A DNA stretch of 64,000 bases from contig JACJGO010000025.1 of assembly GCA_014163555.1 (NCBI GenBank), positions 1 through 64,000 of the forward strand. The letters run 5' to 3'. The notes under the pieces were generated by a model. It did not search any database. It was not told where the DNA came from and saw only the letters and a program-made list of their open reading frames with translations. This stretch comes from Flavisolibacter longurius. GTDB taxonomy: Bacteria > Bacteroidota > Bacteroidia > Chitinophagales > Chitinophagaceae. Positions 51,332 to 59,854 of the stretch are shown here, piece by piece; position 1 is the stretch's first letter, and every line of letters starts with the position of its first letter. Position numbers and translations under genes: made by a program.

Positions 51332-51487
51332 CTATGTAGGTATGAAATGCACAACTTGTGCACCCGGTGCGATGAAAATGTCTGCAGGCTTGTAGAACCA
51401 GCCATGCGGGTTTCGTTTCACACAGAGCAGGAATTGGTTGTTGTGAGCTTCAACCAGTAAGTTTTTGTAAAGAAAAATCCCGCTCTT
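51332..51487 (-). pseudogene. possible gene remnant without a start codon
   Basis: An open minus-strand frame of about 50 codons ends with TAG at 51332-51334 and reads protein-like (NNQFLLCVKRNPHGWFY then KPADIFIAPGAQVVHFIPT). There is no ATG or GTG, and its 5' side runs into the terminator at 51474-51499 and the end of the next gene. It could be the tail of a decayed gene, or chance. Confidence 0.25.
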
Positions 51488-51499
51488 TAGCGGGATTTT
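51474..51499. terminator. bidirectional terminator
   Basis: AAAATCCCGC and GCGGGATTTT form a 10-bp stem with a 6-nt loop, with T or A runs on both sides. The stem is the same as that of the nrdJ terminator. On the minus strand it follows the small gene at 51508; on the plus strand it is about 310 bases after the gene ending at 51162. Confidence 0.85.
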
Positions 51500-51507
51500 C
51501 TTTTTCG

Positions 51508-51729
51508 TTAAAAGCCCAGTTTACCACCAATATCTCCCATAAAATTATTGGCGCCGCCAGCATCATTGCCCTGCTGGTTTCCGGTAGTGCCCAACACACT
51601 ATCAATCTGGCCGCCCACCATTGGGTATTTTTGTTTTACAAAATTGGCCACTACACCCAGTACCTGTTGCGCCTTGTCGGCCGGTATGCCTGTTTTTTCA
51701 ACAATTTGATTTACCAGTTCCTGTACCAT
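51508..51729 (-). CDS. small helical protein, copy 1
   Basis: A 73-residue protein: VQELVNQIVEKTGIPADKAQQVLGVVANFVKQKYPMVGGQIDS followed by a Gly/Asn/Gln-rich end. The pattern AQQVL..V..FV..KYPM..G..(D/N)S is shared with the 60-residue protein at 55241-55423, so the two are paralogues on either side of two secreted-protein genes. The fold is probably a three-helix bundle, resembling DUF2267- or DUF937-like proteins, but I cannot assign one. Confidence 0.75.
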   Translation of the reverse strand: MVQELVNQIVEKTGIPADKAQQVLGVVANFVKQKYPMVGGQIDSVLGTTGNQQGNDAGGANNFMGDIGGKLGF

Positions 51730-51786
51730 AAAATTTCGTTTGTTCTAAGGTACAAAAGAAACCCGCTTTTTCTTCTTCTGTCCTCT

Positions 51787-54237
51787 TTACCGGCCCCGGC
51801 CGGACGCCTGTTCTTTCTTTACAAAATCCCGCAGGTAACTGCAACGGTTATACGTATACTGGTAGAATTTGGTGTTGCCGAAGCTTTTTTTAAACGCCGC
51901 AAACAGCGGATTGTTTTGAAAACGCTGCTGCGCTTCCGTTTCTGCTTTTTCATAGGCTTCATATGTGGGATAGTCGCCATAGGATGGAAACACCACCTGC
52001 CGTTGCGCACATTTGGCGACCATAAACAAGCAAGCAGCTTTGAACTCTTTGTTAGAGGCGGCTTCATAGGCTTTCTGGTACCAGGCTTTTGCCGTATGAA
52101 CACCGTAGTACTCTTTCTGCCAGGGCAGTGGGTAGTTACCATTATTCCAGTCGCCACCGCTGCGATAAAAAGCCACCGCCTGCCAACTATTGCCATAATA
52201 ACTCATGTTGTATAACGCCGATGCATACTGGTAATAAAGCCGGGATGGGTCAGTTCCTTTTGTTACGGCTTTGATCTTATTTTGCAGCTCCAGCAGTTTT
52301 TTGGCCAGCGTCAGCTTTGTGTATAGCACCGGTACCGATTTATTGAACCGCTGCCAGTCGTTCAGGTAATCGAAAAACGGATCCATATTAATGGTGTAAG
52401 TTTTGTCGGTTTTATAATTGTAACGTTCTTCTGTCAGGGGTTGTGCTTTGCCGGCCTTGCTTAGCCATTCAATGGCCTTTGTATAATCACGATCACGCAG
52501 GTGCGAGGTACCGATCACATCGATCACGTCATCCTGCCGAATGGAAGCAAGCCGCACCAGGAATTTTTCTGTTGCCGTTTTGGGAGCTGTCATCAGGGTA
52601 TACAACTGCAACAGGCTTTCCGTGCTCATTTCATCCCTTGCATACCAAATGGCGGTAGGAGAAGAATAGTTGTAATCATTGCTTCTTCTCTTTACCAGGA
52701 AGATTAGGTCAGACAGTCCATAGGCCAATGCGGCTCTTGCCGTGTCGCCCTGTTGTTCGTACCGCTGCGCCAGCACCTGCGAAAAAAAGTTGCGGCAGAA
52801 GATCTCGTATTCCCGGTCTTCCCTGGCTTTTTGCACCAGCCATTGAAAGGAGGGAAGCAATTGCGCTTCCCGCTCTTTCGTGATGATTTTGTCTTCGTTG
52901 GCAGCTACCAGCAGGGTAACCAATTGCAACTGTGTTTTTATTTTTTCATTGCCGGCGGCTGCGTTGGCAAGAATGGCCCTGGCACCGGTATAATCCTTTG
53001 CCATAAAACGCAGGTAGGCGGCACCGGCCGCATATAAGCCTTGTTGTTTTACGGCTTTATCCTGCGCCAGTTTTTCAAAAAACAGGGCTGTTTTTTTCAC
53101 CTGTGCCAATCCCGCTGCACGGCTTTGCGTGGCCGTACTGTCGTCACGAAAGGTATAGGAAACATAAAGTTGCTTGCCGCCTTTTTCCGCTGATAACTGT
53201 GGTGTGAAGTACTGTTCTTCCAGCTTATGAATTTCCCGGGTGGCAAGCAAAGAGAGCAAAGGTGATGAAGGCTGGAGTGAATACACCGCTTCCAAAATAG
53301 GCAGCTGGTAATCGGTGCCGTGCATGCCAAACATTGCCATCATGGTGGCTTTCTCCTCAGTGGTTTTGCACTGCGCAGTATAGGAGCCAACCAGGTCCTG
53401 GTTACAAAAATCGCTGGCCCATAAAAAGCCGGTGTAAGCCATTTTTTTATTCCGGTCAGAAAGCGTGAATGCTTTGCTATAGGCATAAGCGGCTTCTTTT
53501 AAGTTACCTGTTCGAAACAAGCTGCCGGCTTTATACGAAAGAGCAAGGTTGATAACGGTGGAAGATGAGTTGCCGGAAAAGTACTCGTCGTACCAGAGAA
53601 TACAGTCTGCATGGCGATTATTGTAAAACGCCAACTTGCAACGCTGAAAAGCCCATTTGTCTTTCAGGAACGGATCCTCAGCTTTTGCATAGGCTTCATT
53701 TGCTTCGGCAATAAAACGGTTGATCTGTAAACTGTCTTTTGGTGTTGCTTCCCATTCGGCAGGATTGCTGATCGCTGCTGTCCTTTTTACAAATTGCAGG
53801 TACCGGACGGCATCGCTTTTTTTGGTATTGGTAAAATGCTGCGCCACAGTGTTCCGCTGCCAGCGTTGCGGCAGGGCTTTGCCGGTGCGGATGCTTTCGG
53901 CCATTGCCTTTAGGTCTTCTTCTTTGGAAAAATAAACCAGTTGAATGGCATCGTCCAGGGAAGAAGACTTGCCATACACCTTCCACTCATTTGCAATCGC
54001 CGGATCAACGCCTGCCAGCGAATCATCCGGTTCACTCCACCAATTGTCCTCATCATAAAACTTGAGCAGCGAGGTGTAATAAAACGGCTCGTATTCGGGA
54101 CCAGCGCCGGCACTGTTGCTGAAGAACGACGTAAAATAATCGTGCGGGTCTTCCGTGGGGCCGCAGGTAATGCCATTGCCGGGAAACAGCGTGGCGGCGG
54201 CACTAGTGCAGGCTATGATAAAGGTCTTCCAGTTCAT
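51787..54237 (-). CDS. large exported protein with helical (TPR-like) repeats
   Basis: An 816-residue protein. A signal peptide (MNWKTFIIACTSAAATLFPGNG) precedes CGPTEDPHDYFTSFFSN and a long all-helical region. Repeats look like tetratricopeptide units (SYKAGSLFRTGNLKEAAYAYSKAF; GAAYLRFMAKDYTGARAILANAA; SHLRDRDYTKAIEWLSKAGKA). The C-terminal part is rich in Tyr and Trp. The start at 54237 overlaps the upstream lipoprotein gene by 35 bases, so they are cotranscribed. Function unknown; a binding or scaffold role for a surface complex is possible. Confidence 0.8.
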   Translation of the reverse strand: MNWKTFIIACTSAAATLFPGNGITCGPTEDPHDYFTSFFSNSAGAGPEYEPFYYTSLLKFYDEDNWWSEPDDSLAGVDPAIANEWKVYGKSSSLDDAIQLVYFSKEEDLKAMAESIRTGKALPQRWQRNTVAQHFTNTKKSDAVRYLQFVKRTAAISNPAEWEATPKDSLQINRFIAEANEAYAKAEDPFLKDKWAFQRCKLAFYNNRHADCILWYDEYFSGNSSSTVINLALSYKAGSLFRTGNLKEAAYAYSKAFTLSDRNKKMAYTGFLWASDFCNQDLVGSYTAQCKTTEEKATMMAMFGMHGTDYQLPILEAVYSLQPSSPLLSLLATREIHKLEEQYFTPQLSAEKGGKQLYVSYTFRDDSTATQSRAAGLAQVKKTALFFEKLAQDKAVKQQGLYAAGAAYLRFMAKDYTGARAILANAAAGNEKIKTQLQLVTLLVAANEDKIITKEREAQLLPSFQWLVQKAREDREYEIFCRNFFSQVLAQRYEQQGDTARAALAYGLSDLIFLVKRRSNDYNYSSPTAIWYARDEMSTESLLQLYTLMTAPKTATEKFLVRLASIRQDDVIDVIGTSHLRDRDYTKAIEWLSKAGKAQPLTEERYNYKTDKTYTINMDPFFDYLNDWQRFNKSVPVLYTKLTLAKKLLELQNKIKAVTKGTDPSRLYYQYASALYNMSYYGNSWQAVAFYRSGGDWNNGNYPLPWQKEYYGVHTAKAWYQKAYEAASNKEFKAACLFMVAKCAQRQVVFPSYGDYPTYEAYEKAETEAQQRFQNNPLFAAFKKSFGNTKFYQYTYNRCSYLRDFVKKEQASGRGR

Positions 54238-55234
54238 GCAGTGTGTAATTGGTGATGGTGTTGCGATCAAGGTGGTATAAAATTACCGAACGTTTTTCCG
54301 GTTTCAGTTTATCGGTAAGCTGCTCAGCACATTTTTTCACAACGGACGCCTCGCTCTTTTCATGGCGCAACCATTGTCCTTTTTTGAAAGCATAACCGTT
54401 GATCGTGGTATCCTGTGTAAACAGGATACGCTCTTGTTTTGCCAGTGCTGCCGGCGGCGAAAAATCCCTGACCAGGCCTTTATATCGATCGCCTTCAAAA
54501 AGCACATACCAATCAAAAATGGGCAGGGCAATATCCAGCGGAAGAGAATAGCTGTCAAGATCGCGGATGTACTTTTTTAGTTCCGCTTCTTCAATGATGG
54601 AATTTTTTGTTTGCGGGTGTCGCAGATTGCCCATGTTGTAACACATCAGCAAGCCACGGTCGGCCGGTGGTATGCCGTTTTGGCTACGGAACTTTACCTG
54701 GTGCAGGCGGATGGTAACCGAGAGTGTTTTGTCCTGAAAGAAGGCCTGCTTTTTCAACGCATCTAACAGGAAGAAGTACGCCTCTTTTGTTTTGGCTGTC
54801 CAGTCGCAATCAATTTGCACTTCGTTGGCAACAGAAAGTTTGTTGTTGGTGGCGATGGAAGAAAGCAGATTGCCAATATTGACAGCCAGTGATTCCAGTT
54901 GTTGCGGCGAGGCTTTTTGCAGCGGTTCCTGTGTAAGAAAAACAACGGGTGTGATAACGATGCTATCGGGTGGAGCCTGTTTAAAAATGCTTTTGGCAAC
55001 CGGTTGTGGCGCACTCTTTTCCCCATTCCATTCAACATCAAAAAATTTTACATTAAGCTGCCGGATAGATAATTGACGGAGTGTTTCTTTTTCTTTTGGT
55101 GAGAGATGAAAAGCCGTCTTCCAGTAATAAAAAGAACGCTGCACGGTTACCGCTTCTTTTTTGTTGCAGGCGCAAAGCAAAAAAAGAAAGACGAAAACAG
55201 TGCAGCGTTCAAAAAAACGAAATGGGTTTACCAA
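54203..55234 (-). CDS. lipoprotein of unknown function, partner of the TPR-like protein
   Basis: A 343-residue protein with a lipoprotein signal (FVFLFLLCAC, then NKKEAVTVQ). The mature part reads RSFYYWKTAFHLSPKEKETL, LNVKFFDVEWNGEK, and VQIDCDWTAKTKEAYFFLLDALK, a pattern seen in TIM-barrel glycosidase-like proteins (strands ending in DVEW, DCDW and FDWYVLF). This is a guess at fold, not function. The start is TTG at 55234, seven bases after the small gene ends. It overlaps the large exported-protein gene downstream. Confidence 0.75.
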   Translation of the reverse strand: MVNPFRFFERCTVFVFLFLLCACNKKEAVTVQRSFYYWKTAFHLSPKEKETLRQLSIRQLNVKFFDVEWNGEKSAPQPVAKSIFKQAPPDSIVITPVVFLTQEPLQKASPQQLESLAVNIGNLLSSIATNNKLSVANEVQIDCDWTAKTKEAYFFLLDALKKQAFFQDKTLSVTIRLHQVKFRSQNGIPPADRGLLMCYNMGNLRHPQTKNSIIEEAELKKYIRDLDSYSLPLDIALPIFDWYVLFEGDRYKGLVRDFSPPAALAKQERILFTQDTTINGYAFKKGQWLRHEKSEASVVKKCAEQLTDKLKPEKRSVILYHLDRNTITNYTLHELEDLYHSLH

Positions 55235-55240
55235 CGATGG

Positions 55241-55423
55241 CTATTTGCCGCCAAACATACTGTTTACGGCGCCAGACAGCATGGGATATTTTTCCAGCAC
55301 AAAACGTTTGATGCTTTCCAATACCTGTTGCGCCTGTTCGTCGCTCAGGTTGGCGTCTGCTTTCAGCCGCTCAGTCAGTTCACTTACCTGTCCTTGTACA
55401 TTGTCTTTGTTCAGTCCAAACAT
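55241..55423 (-). CDS. small helical protein, copy 2
   Basis: A 60-residue protein: MFGLNKDNVQGQVSELTERL continuing to DEQAQQVLESIKRFVLEKYPMLSGAVNSMFGGK. It is a paralogue of the protein at 51508-51729 without the Gly-rich tail. It is the first gene of a tight minus-strand set of three (gap of six bases to the lipoprotein). The interval to clpX upstream is filled by a heptamer element. Confidence 0.75.
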   Translation of the reverse strand: MFGLNKDNVQGQVSELTERLKADANLSDEQAQQVLESIKRFVLEKYPMLSGAVNSMFGGK

Positions 55424-55435
55424 GGGGATTAATTT

Positions 55436-55545
55436 GATAATGAGATAATATGAGAATGTGATAATTGGTTATCGTTGTTGATAAGGAAATGGCCGGCTTT
55501 GTGTGCTGGCCATTATCTCATTAACGAATTCGCTAATTATCACAT
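55436..55545. repeat. A/T-rich inverted heptamer arrays between clpX and a small gene
   Basis: Left words GATAATG, AGATAAT, ATGAGAA, TGTGATA (55436-55463). Right arm 55511-55545, read in reverse, is ATGTGAT, AATTAGC, GAATTCG, TTAATGA, GATAATG. Between them AATGGCC and GGCCATT form a GC-rich hairpin. The right arm ends five bases before the clpX stop codon. Confidence 0.8.
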
Positions 55546-55550
55546 TTGCC

Positions 55551-56795
55551 TTAGGCTACTTTCAGTAAACTCATCTTACTCTTGTCGAATTTGCGCTGGG
55601 CGTATTCGAGATCAAGTGTGAAGTATTTTTCTTTGGAAGATGGCAATTCAAACATGGCGTCTGTAAGAATGCTTTCGCAAATGCTGCGCAAACCCCTTGC
55701 ACCCAGTTTGTATTCGACGGCTTTTTCCACCATAAAGTCAAGCACATCGTCTTCAATATGGAGTTGAATGCCTTCCAGCTCAAACAGGCGCATGTACTGT
55801 TTGATGAGGGCATTCTTCGGTTCTGTCAGGATGGCCCGCAAGGTTGATGCATCCAGCGGATCGAGGTGCGTTACCACCGGCAGACGCCCGAGTAATTCCG
55901 GGATCAGGCCAAAAGCTTTCAGGTCCTGTGCATTTACATAACGCAGCAGGTTCTTTTTCATGGCTTCTTGCTGTGTCTTGTCTACGTTGAAACCAATGGT
56001 GTTGGTTTGCACCCGACGGGCAATAATGCGGTCGATACCATCAAAGGCGCCACCGCAGATGAAAAGAATATTCTGCGTGTTGATCTTGATAAGCTTTTGC
56101 TCGGGGTGCTTGCGGCCTCCCTGTGGTGGCACCAGTACATCGGTACCTTCCAGCAATTTCAGCATGCCTTGCTGTACCCCTTCACCACTAACGTCACGGG
56201 TAATAGAGGGGTTGTCGCTTTTGCGGGCAATCTTGTCAATTTCGTCGATATAAACGATTCCGCGTTCGGCAGCCGCTACATCGTAATTGCAAACCTGTAA
56301 CAAACGGGTCAGGATGCTTTCCACGTCTTCGCCCACATAACCCGCTTCGGTGAATACGGTGGCATCAACAATGGCAAAGGGTACATTCAGCAGTTTGGCA
56401 ATGGTTTTGGCCAGCAGGGTTTTGCCCGTACCGGTTTCACCCACCATCACGATATTGCTTTTTTCTATTTCAATCTCGTCTTTGGGAACGTCTGTCTTGT
56501 ACTGGAGGCGTTTGTAGTGATTGTAAACGGCAACAGCCATTACTTTTTTCGCCTCGTCCTGGCCGATGATATATTCATCCAGGAATTTTTTAACCTCGAC
56601 CGGTTTTTTTACGGTTAGCTTAAAAGCAGAAGGGGCGGCGTTCTTTTCATCCCGAACCATGAGCTCCTGTTCAATGATCTCCCGGGCATGATCCACACAG
56701 TTCTCGCAAATATGTCCTTCCTGCCCGGCAATCAGGATGCGTACTTCATCCCGGCTGCGGCCACAGAACGAACAATGTAAAATATTTTTCGCCAT
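55551..56795 (-). CDS. clpX: ATP-dependent protease ATP-binding subunit ClpX
   Basis: A 414-residue AAA+ unfoldase feeding substrates to ClpP. The N-terminal zinc finger is [15 protein letters not shown], Walker A is [15 protein letters not shown], Walker B is [14 protein letters not shown], and the sensor region [12 protein letters not shown] is near the end. ATG at 56795 was chosen over an upstream frame start at 56810. It forms a locus with two clpP genes upstream on the same strand, but has its own -7 box, so separate control is likely. Confidence 0.97.
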   Translation of the reverse strand: MAKNILHCSFCGRSRDEVRILIAGQEGHICENCVDHAREIIEQELMVRDEKNAAPSAFKLTVKKPVEVKKFLDEYIIGQDEAKKVMAVAVYNHYKRLQYKTDVPKDEIEIEKSNIVMVGETGTGKTLLAKTIAKLLNVPFAIVDATVFTEAGYVGEDVESILTRLLQVCNYDVAAAERGIVYIDEIDKIARKSDNPSITRDVSGEGVQQGMLKLLEGTDVLVPPQGGRKHPEQKLIKINTQNILFICGGAFDGIDRIIARRVQTNTIGFNVDKTQQEAMKKNLLRYVNAQDLKAFGLIPELLGRLPVVTHLDPLDASTLRAILTEPKNALIKQYMRLFELEGIQLHIEDDVLDFMVEKAVEYKLGARGLRSICESILTDAMFELPSSKEKYFTLDLEYAQRKFDKSKMSLLKVA

Positions 56796-56853
56796 GTTGG
56801 TTGTTATCAAATGTTAGAATCCAAAAACAGCCCAAAAGCTGCATTCAAAGCGA

Positions 56854-56861
56854 CAAAAATA
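56854..56861 (-). promoter_or_regulatory. -7 box of clpX
   Basis: The minus strand reads TATTTTTG, a perfect TAnnTTTG, 58 bases before the clpX start. Confidence 0.5.
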
Positions 56862-57026
56862 GAAAATTCAATTCTGGGAAAAGAATAGGACGGCGTTGAT
56901 TTATAGGAATCTTATGAGAAAAGGGGAATAATTAAAGCAAAACGTCAAAACGCAGCCCGGGCAAAGGAACAGGTTTGACTGTTCGGCCGGCTGAATTTTG
57001 ACGTTTCAAATGGTTTGCGCCGCGGG

Positions 57027-57698
57027 TCAGATCATCTTTGTCAGGATCTTGTCCACAATTCCATACTCAATGCTTCTCTCTGCATCCATCCAGAAATCGC
57101 GTTCAAAATCTTTGCGAACCCGCTCAACGGTCTGACCGGTGTTCTCGGCCAGGAGGCGGGCCCCCATTTCCTTGGTACGCAGGATTTGCTCAGCATGAAT
57201 CTCCATATCGGCACTTACCGCCTGAATGTGTCCACCCAGTGAAGGCTGGTGAATCATCACCTCGCCATGCGGGAAAATATAGCGTTTGCCTTTTTCGCCG
57301 CCGCTCAGCAGGATGCTCCCCATCGAGGCCGCCAGTCCCATACAGATGGTGCTAACCGGGGAGGAGATCAGCTTCATGGTGTCGTAGATGACCATACCGC
57401 TAGTGACGGAGCCACCCGGGCTGCTGATGTAAAACTTGATCTCTTTGCCGGGTGCATCGGCTTCCAGCAGGAGAAGTTTGGTAACAACATCCTTGGCTGA
57501 TTTGTCATCTACCACACCCCAGAGATAAATGGCACGGGTTTCAAAAAAATATTTTTCAAGGCGTTTATAGAGCATGCGGGTGTCCACTTCGGCCCGCTCT
57601 TCTTTTTCTTCTTCACCGGGATCAGGTTCTCCAGGAACACCGGGCTCGGGTTGCATGGTATGCAGGTAACGGTTCGTCAAGATTTCTGAAAAACTCAT
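57027..57698 (-). CDS. clpP: ATP-dependent Clp protease proteolytic subunit (ClpP, paralogue 2)
   Basis: A 223-residue serine protease subunit. The catalytic Ser is in GLAASMGSILLS, His in EVMIHQPSLGG, and Asp in FERDFWMDAERSIEYG, so the triad is complete. The N-terminal 35 residues include a Pro/Glu-rich stretch (MQPEPGVPGEPDPGEEEKEE) absent from the first paralogue and from E. coli ClpP; it may alter the axial gate or docking. It lies 73 bases downstream of the other clpP. Confidence 0.94.
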   Translation of the reverse strand: MSFSEILTNRYLHTMQPEPGVPGEPDPGEEEKEERAEVDTRMLYKRLEKYFFETRAIYLWGVVDDKSAKDVVTKLLLLEADAPGKEIKFYISSPGGSVTSGMVIYDTMKLISSPVSTICMGLAASMGSILLSGGEKGKRYIFPHGEVMIHQPSLGGHIQAVSADMEIHAEQILRTKEMGARLLAENTGQTVERVRKDFERDFWMDAERSIEYGIVDKILTKMI

Positions 57699-57771
57699 CG
57701 TATAACTTCTTTTAGGTTTAAGATTCTATTTCCGTCAACAAACAAAATGCTTGATCTTGTTTTCCGACCTC

Positions 57772-58467
57772 TTACTGGTCTTTTTTCTCTTTGCGTGGAT
57801 TGGTCAGCAGCACTTCGTCTACCAGCCCGTACTCTTTCGCCTCGGGAGCCGTCATCCAGTAGTCACGGGTCAGATCTTCTTCCACACGTTCTACGGTTTG
57901 ATCGGAATGATTGCTGTAGATCTCGTAGAGTTCCCGCTTTATCTTTTTCACTTCCCGCACGGTGATTTCAATGTCGGTTGCCTGTCCGCCGATGGCGCCG
58001 CTGGGTTGATGCAGCATCACTCGGGAGTGCTTCAGGGCAGCCCTTTTGCCTTTGGTACCGGCACAGAGCAACAGCGATCCCATGGAAGCCGCCATGCCAA
58101 TGCAGATGGTGGCCACATCGGGAGTTACGTATTGCATGGTATCGTATATACCCAGGCCGGCATATACGCTGCCGCCGGGAGAGTTGATGTACATATTGAT
58201 GTCGCGGGTGCGGTCGGTGCTGTCAAGGAACAGCAATTGCGCGGTGATGATGTTGGCCACTTCATCATTGATGGGATACCCTAGGAAAATGATGCGGTCC
58301 ATCATCAGGCGACTGTACACGTCCATGACAGCCACGTTCATCGGACGCTCTTCAATGATATTCGGTGTAAGGCCGGTGACAAGATGCTTAGTATAACTAT
58401 CTAGCGTGTTACTCGAAATCCCCTTGTGCTTTACGGCATATTTTTCAAATTCTGATGGAAAACTCAT
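57772..58467 (-). CDS. clpP: ATP-dependent Clp protease proteolytic subunit (ClpP, paralogue 1)
   Basis: A 231-residue subunit. The triad is visible: Ser in GMAASMGSLLLC, His in RVMLHQPSGAIGG and Asp in LTRDYWMTAPEAKEYG. The N-terminus has ERPMNVAVMDVYSRLMMDRIIFLG, close to canonical ClpP but with an extra 20-residue lead (VKHKGISSNTLDSYTKHLV). Two clpP genes before clpX suggest a hetero-tetradecamer, as described for other bacteria with paired ClpPs. Confidence 0.95.
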   Translation of the reverse strand: MSFPSEFEKYAVKHKGISSNTLDSYTKHLVTGLTPNIIEERPMNVAVMDVYSRLMMDRIIFLGYPINDEVANIITAQLLFLDSTDRTRDINMYINSPGGSVYAGLGIYDTMQYVTPDVATICIGMAASMGSLLLCAGTKGKRAALKHSRVMLHQPSGAIGGQATDIEITVREVKKIKRELYEIYSNHSDQTVERVEEDLTRDYWMTAPEAKEYGLVDEVLLTNPRKEKKDQ

Positions 58468-58556
58468 GTTCGTCTGTATTAGTTTATTGGCAATTTAATG
58501 GAAGGTAGGCTTACAAATACCAGGCCCGGCGCAAAAACCGGACATTTTGGCTGCGA

Positions 58557-59038
58557 ACCGCAGAGAACGGGAGAAGCAGAGGCTTTCGCAGAGAAATCTT
58601 GTTTATTTTTCAGTGCGACCACTACTAACTTGAATTCACTTGGGGAATCATTCTGGATGCTTCTATAACAGTTCACCGTGAGTTGGGACCCTGGCTTTTG
58701 GAATCTGCATACGAATTGGCACTGATGCAGGAGTTGATAGAGAAAGACTTATTGGTGAGAAGGCAAGTTCCAGTGCCACTAACTTATAAGGGTGTCAACC
58801 TTGGCAAGGCTTACGAAATCGATCTTCTGGTAGAAGATGAAATAATTGTAGAAATCAAAGCTGTTTTGGAGATGCACCCCATCTATATGGCTCAAATCAT
58901 CACCTATTTAAAATTGTATAAAAAGAAATTAGGTTACCTGATAAACTTCAATGAGACATTGTTGAAAAACGGCTTCAAAAGAGTTGTCTATAACATATAA
59001 CCTCTGCGAAACCCTCTGCTTCTCCCGTTCTCTGCGGT
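58557..59038. mobile_element. cassette: 37-bp inverted repeats around a GxxExxY gene
   Basis: Left arm 58557-58593 (ACCGCAGAGAACGGGAGAAG onward) and right arm 59002-59038 are reverse complements with one mismatch in 37 bases. The arms contain 8-bp words (CGCAGAGA, ACGGGAGA, AGCAGAGG). The right arm starts one base after the stop codon of the enclosed gene. Related empty hairpins or solitary arms lie at 26430-26495 and 16976-17006. No target duplication was recognised. Confidence 0.75.
58683..59000 (+). CDS. GxxExxY protein (probably with a damaged start)
   Basis: About 105 residues of the GxxExxY family (small PD-(D/E)XK-like nuclease fold). Landmarks are GPWLLESAYELALMQELI, VPLTYKGVNLGKAYEIDLLVED and IIVEIKAV, with acidic and Lys residues in EIDLLVEDEIIVEIK typical of that fold. 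The first Gly of the signature is Trp here. Family homology continues upstream in the same frame (ILDASITVHRELG, from about 58650), but no ATG is in frame and the expected N-terminal part (LNSLGE) lies in another frame. This suggests a frameshift near 58648. The TTG at 58683 is only a formal start. Confidence 0.7.
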   Translation: MGPWLLESAYELALMQELIEKDLLVRRQVPVPLTYKGVNLGKAYEIDLLVEDEIIVEIKAVLEMHPIYMAQIITYLKLYKKKLGYLINFNETLLKNGFKRVVYNI

Positions 59039-59083
59039 AAACCCTCGGAACAGCATTTGCAACACTCTCCCCAAATTCAATTT

Positions 59084-59854
59084 ATGTTCATTCCGATAGG
59101 CGATGATAACAGGGACAGGCGAACAACTCCATACATCAATTATCTTTTTATAGGTATCAATTTACTGGTATTTGTTTTTTTACAGGGCATGGGCAACAAT
59201 CTCAATTTCACATTTGCCTATGCCACGGTGCCGGCGGAGATACTTACCGGCAACGATATTGTTTCCGACTCCAAAGTGTTCCGGGATGCCCTTACCGGCG
59301 AACGGGTGACCATGCCCGGACTGCAGCCTACCAACATTCCTGTTTATCTAACCCTGGTCACCTCTATGTTTATGCACGGTGGCTGGGCGCATCTTTTAGG
59401 GAATATGTTGTTCCTGATGGTCTTCGGCGACAATATTGAAGACGCCATGGGACACCGCCGCTATTTTTATTTTTATCTTCTTTGTGGTGTATTGGCGGGC
59501 CTCAGTCATGTATTTACCTCCGCGTTTACAGAGCAAAGTATTTACATACCCAGTTTAGGGGCATCGGGTGCTGTTTCCGGTGTAATGGGCGGCTATATGA
59601 TGTTGTTTCCCACTAGGTCCGTACACATGTGGATCTTCTTTTTTATTACGTCCGTTCCAGCATTTTTGGCAGTGGGCATCTGGTTCGTGTTTCAGGTTAT
59701 CAATGGGATGGGCATGCTGGGCGGCGAAGAGTCGGCTGGCGGTGTAGCCTATGCTGCGCATATCGGTGGCTTTATTGCCGGCTTCCTGCTGATCCGGGTT
59801 TTTGCCAAACGGCGACAGGTGCAATTAATAAAGGAAGAGGAAGCGTCCTGGTAA
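59084..59854 (+). CDS. rhomboid-family intramembrane serine protease
   Basis: A 256-residue membrane protease with six to seven helices. Motifs are TPYINYLFIGINLLVFVFLQ, the loop FMHGGWAHLLGNMLFLMVFGDNIED, catalytic Ser in SLGASGAVSGVMGGYM, and catalytic His in AYAAHIGGFIAGF. ATG at 59084 fits the family start (MFIPIGDDN); the frame begins at 59057. Its 3' end overlaps the convergent lipid-kinase gene by 30 bases. It follows the GxxExxY cassette. Confidence 0.94.
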   Translation: MFIPIGDDNRDRRTTPYINYLFIGINLLVFVFLQGMGNNLNFTFAYATVPAEILTGNDIVSDSKVFRDALTGERVTMPGLQPTNIPVYLTLVTSMFMHGGWAHLLGNMLFLMVFGDNIEDAMGHRRYFYFYLLCGVLAGLSHVFTSAFTEQSIYIPSLGASGAVSGVMGGYMMLFPTRSVHMWIFFFITSVPAFLAVGIWFVFQVINGMGMLGGEESAGGVAYAAHIGGFIAGFLLIRVFAKRRQVQLIKEEEASW

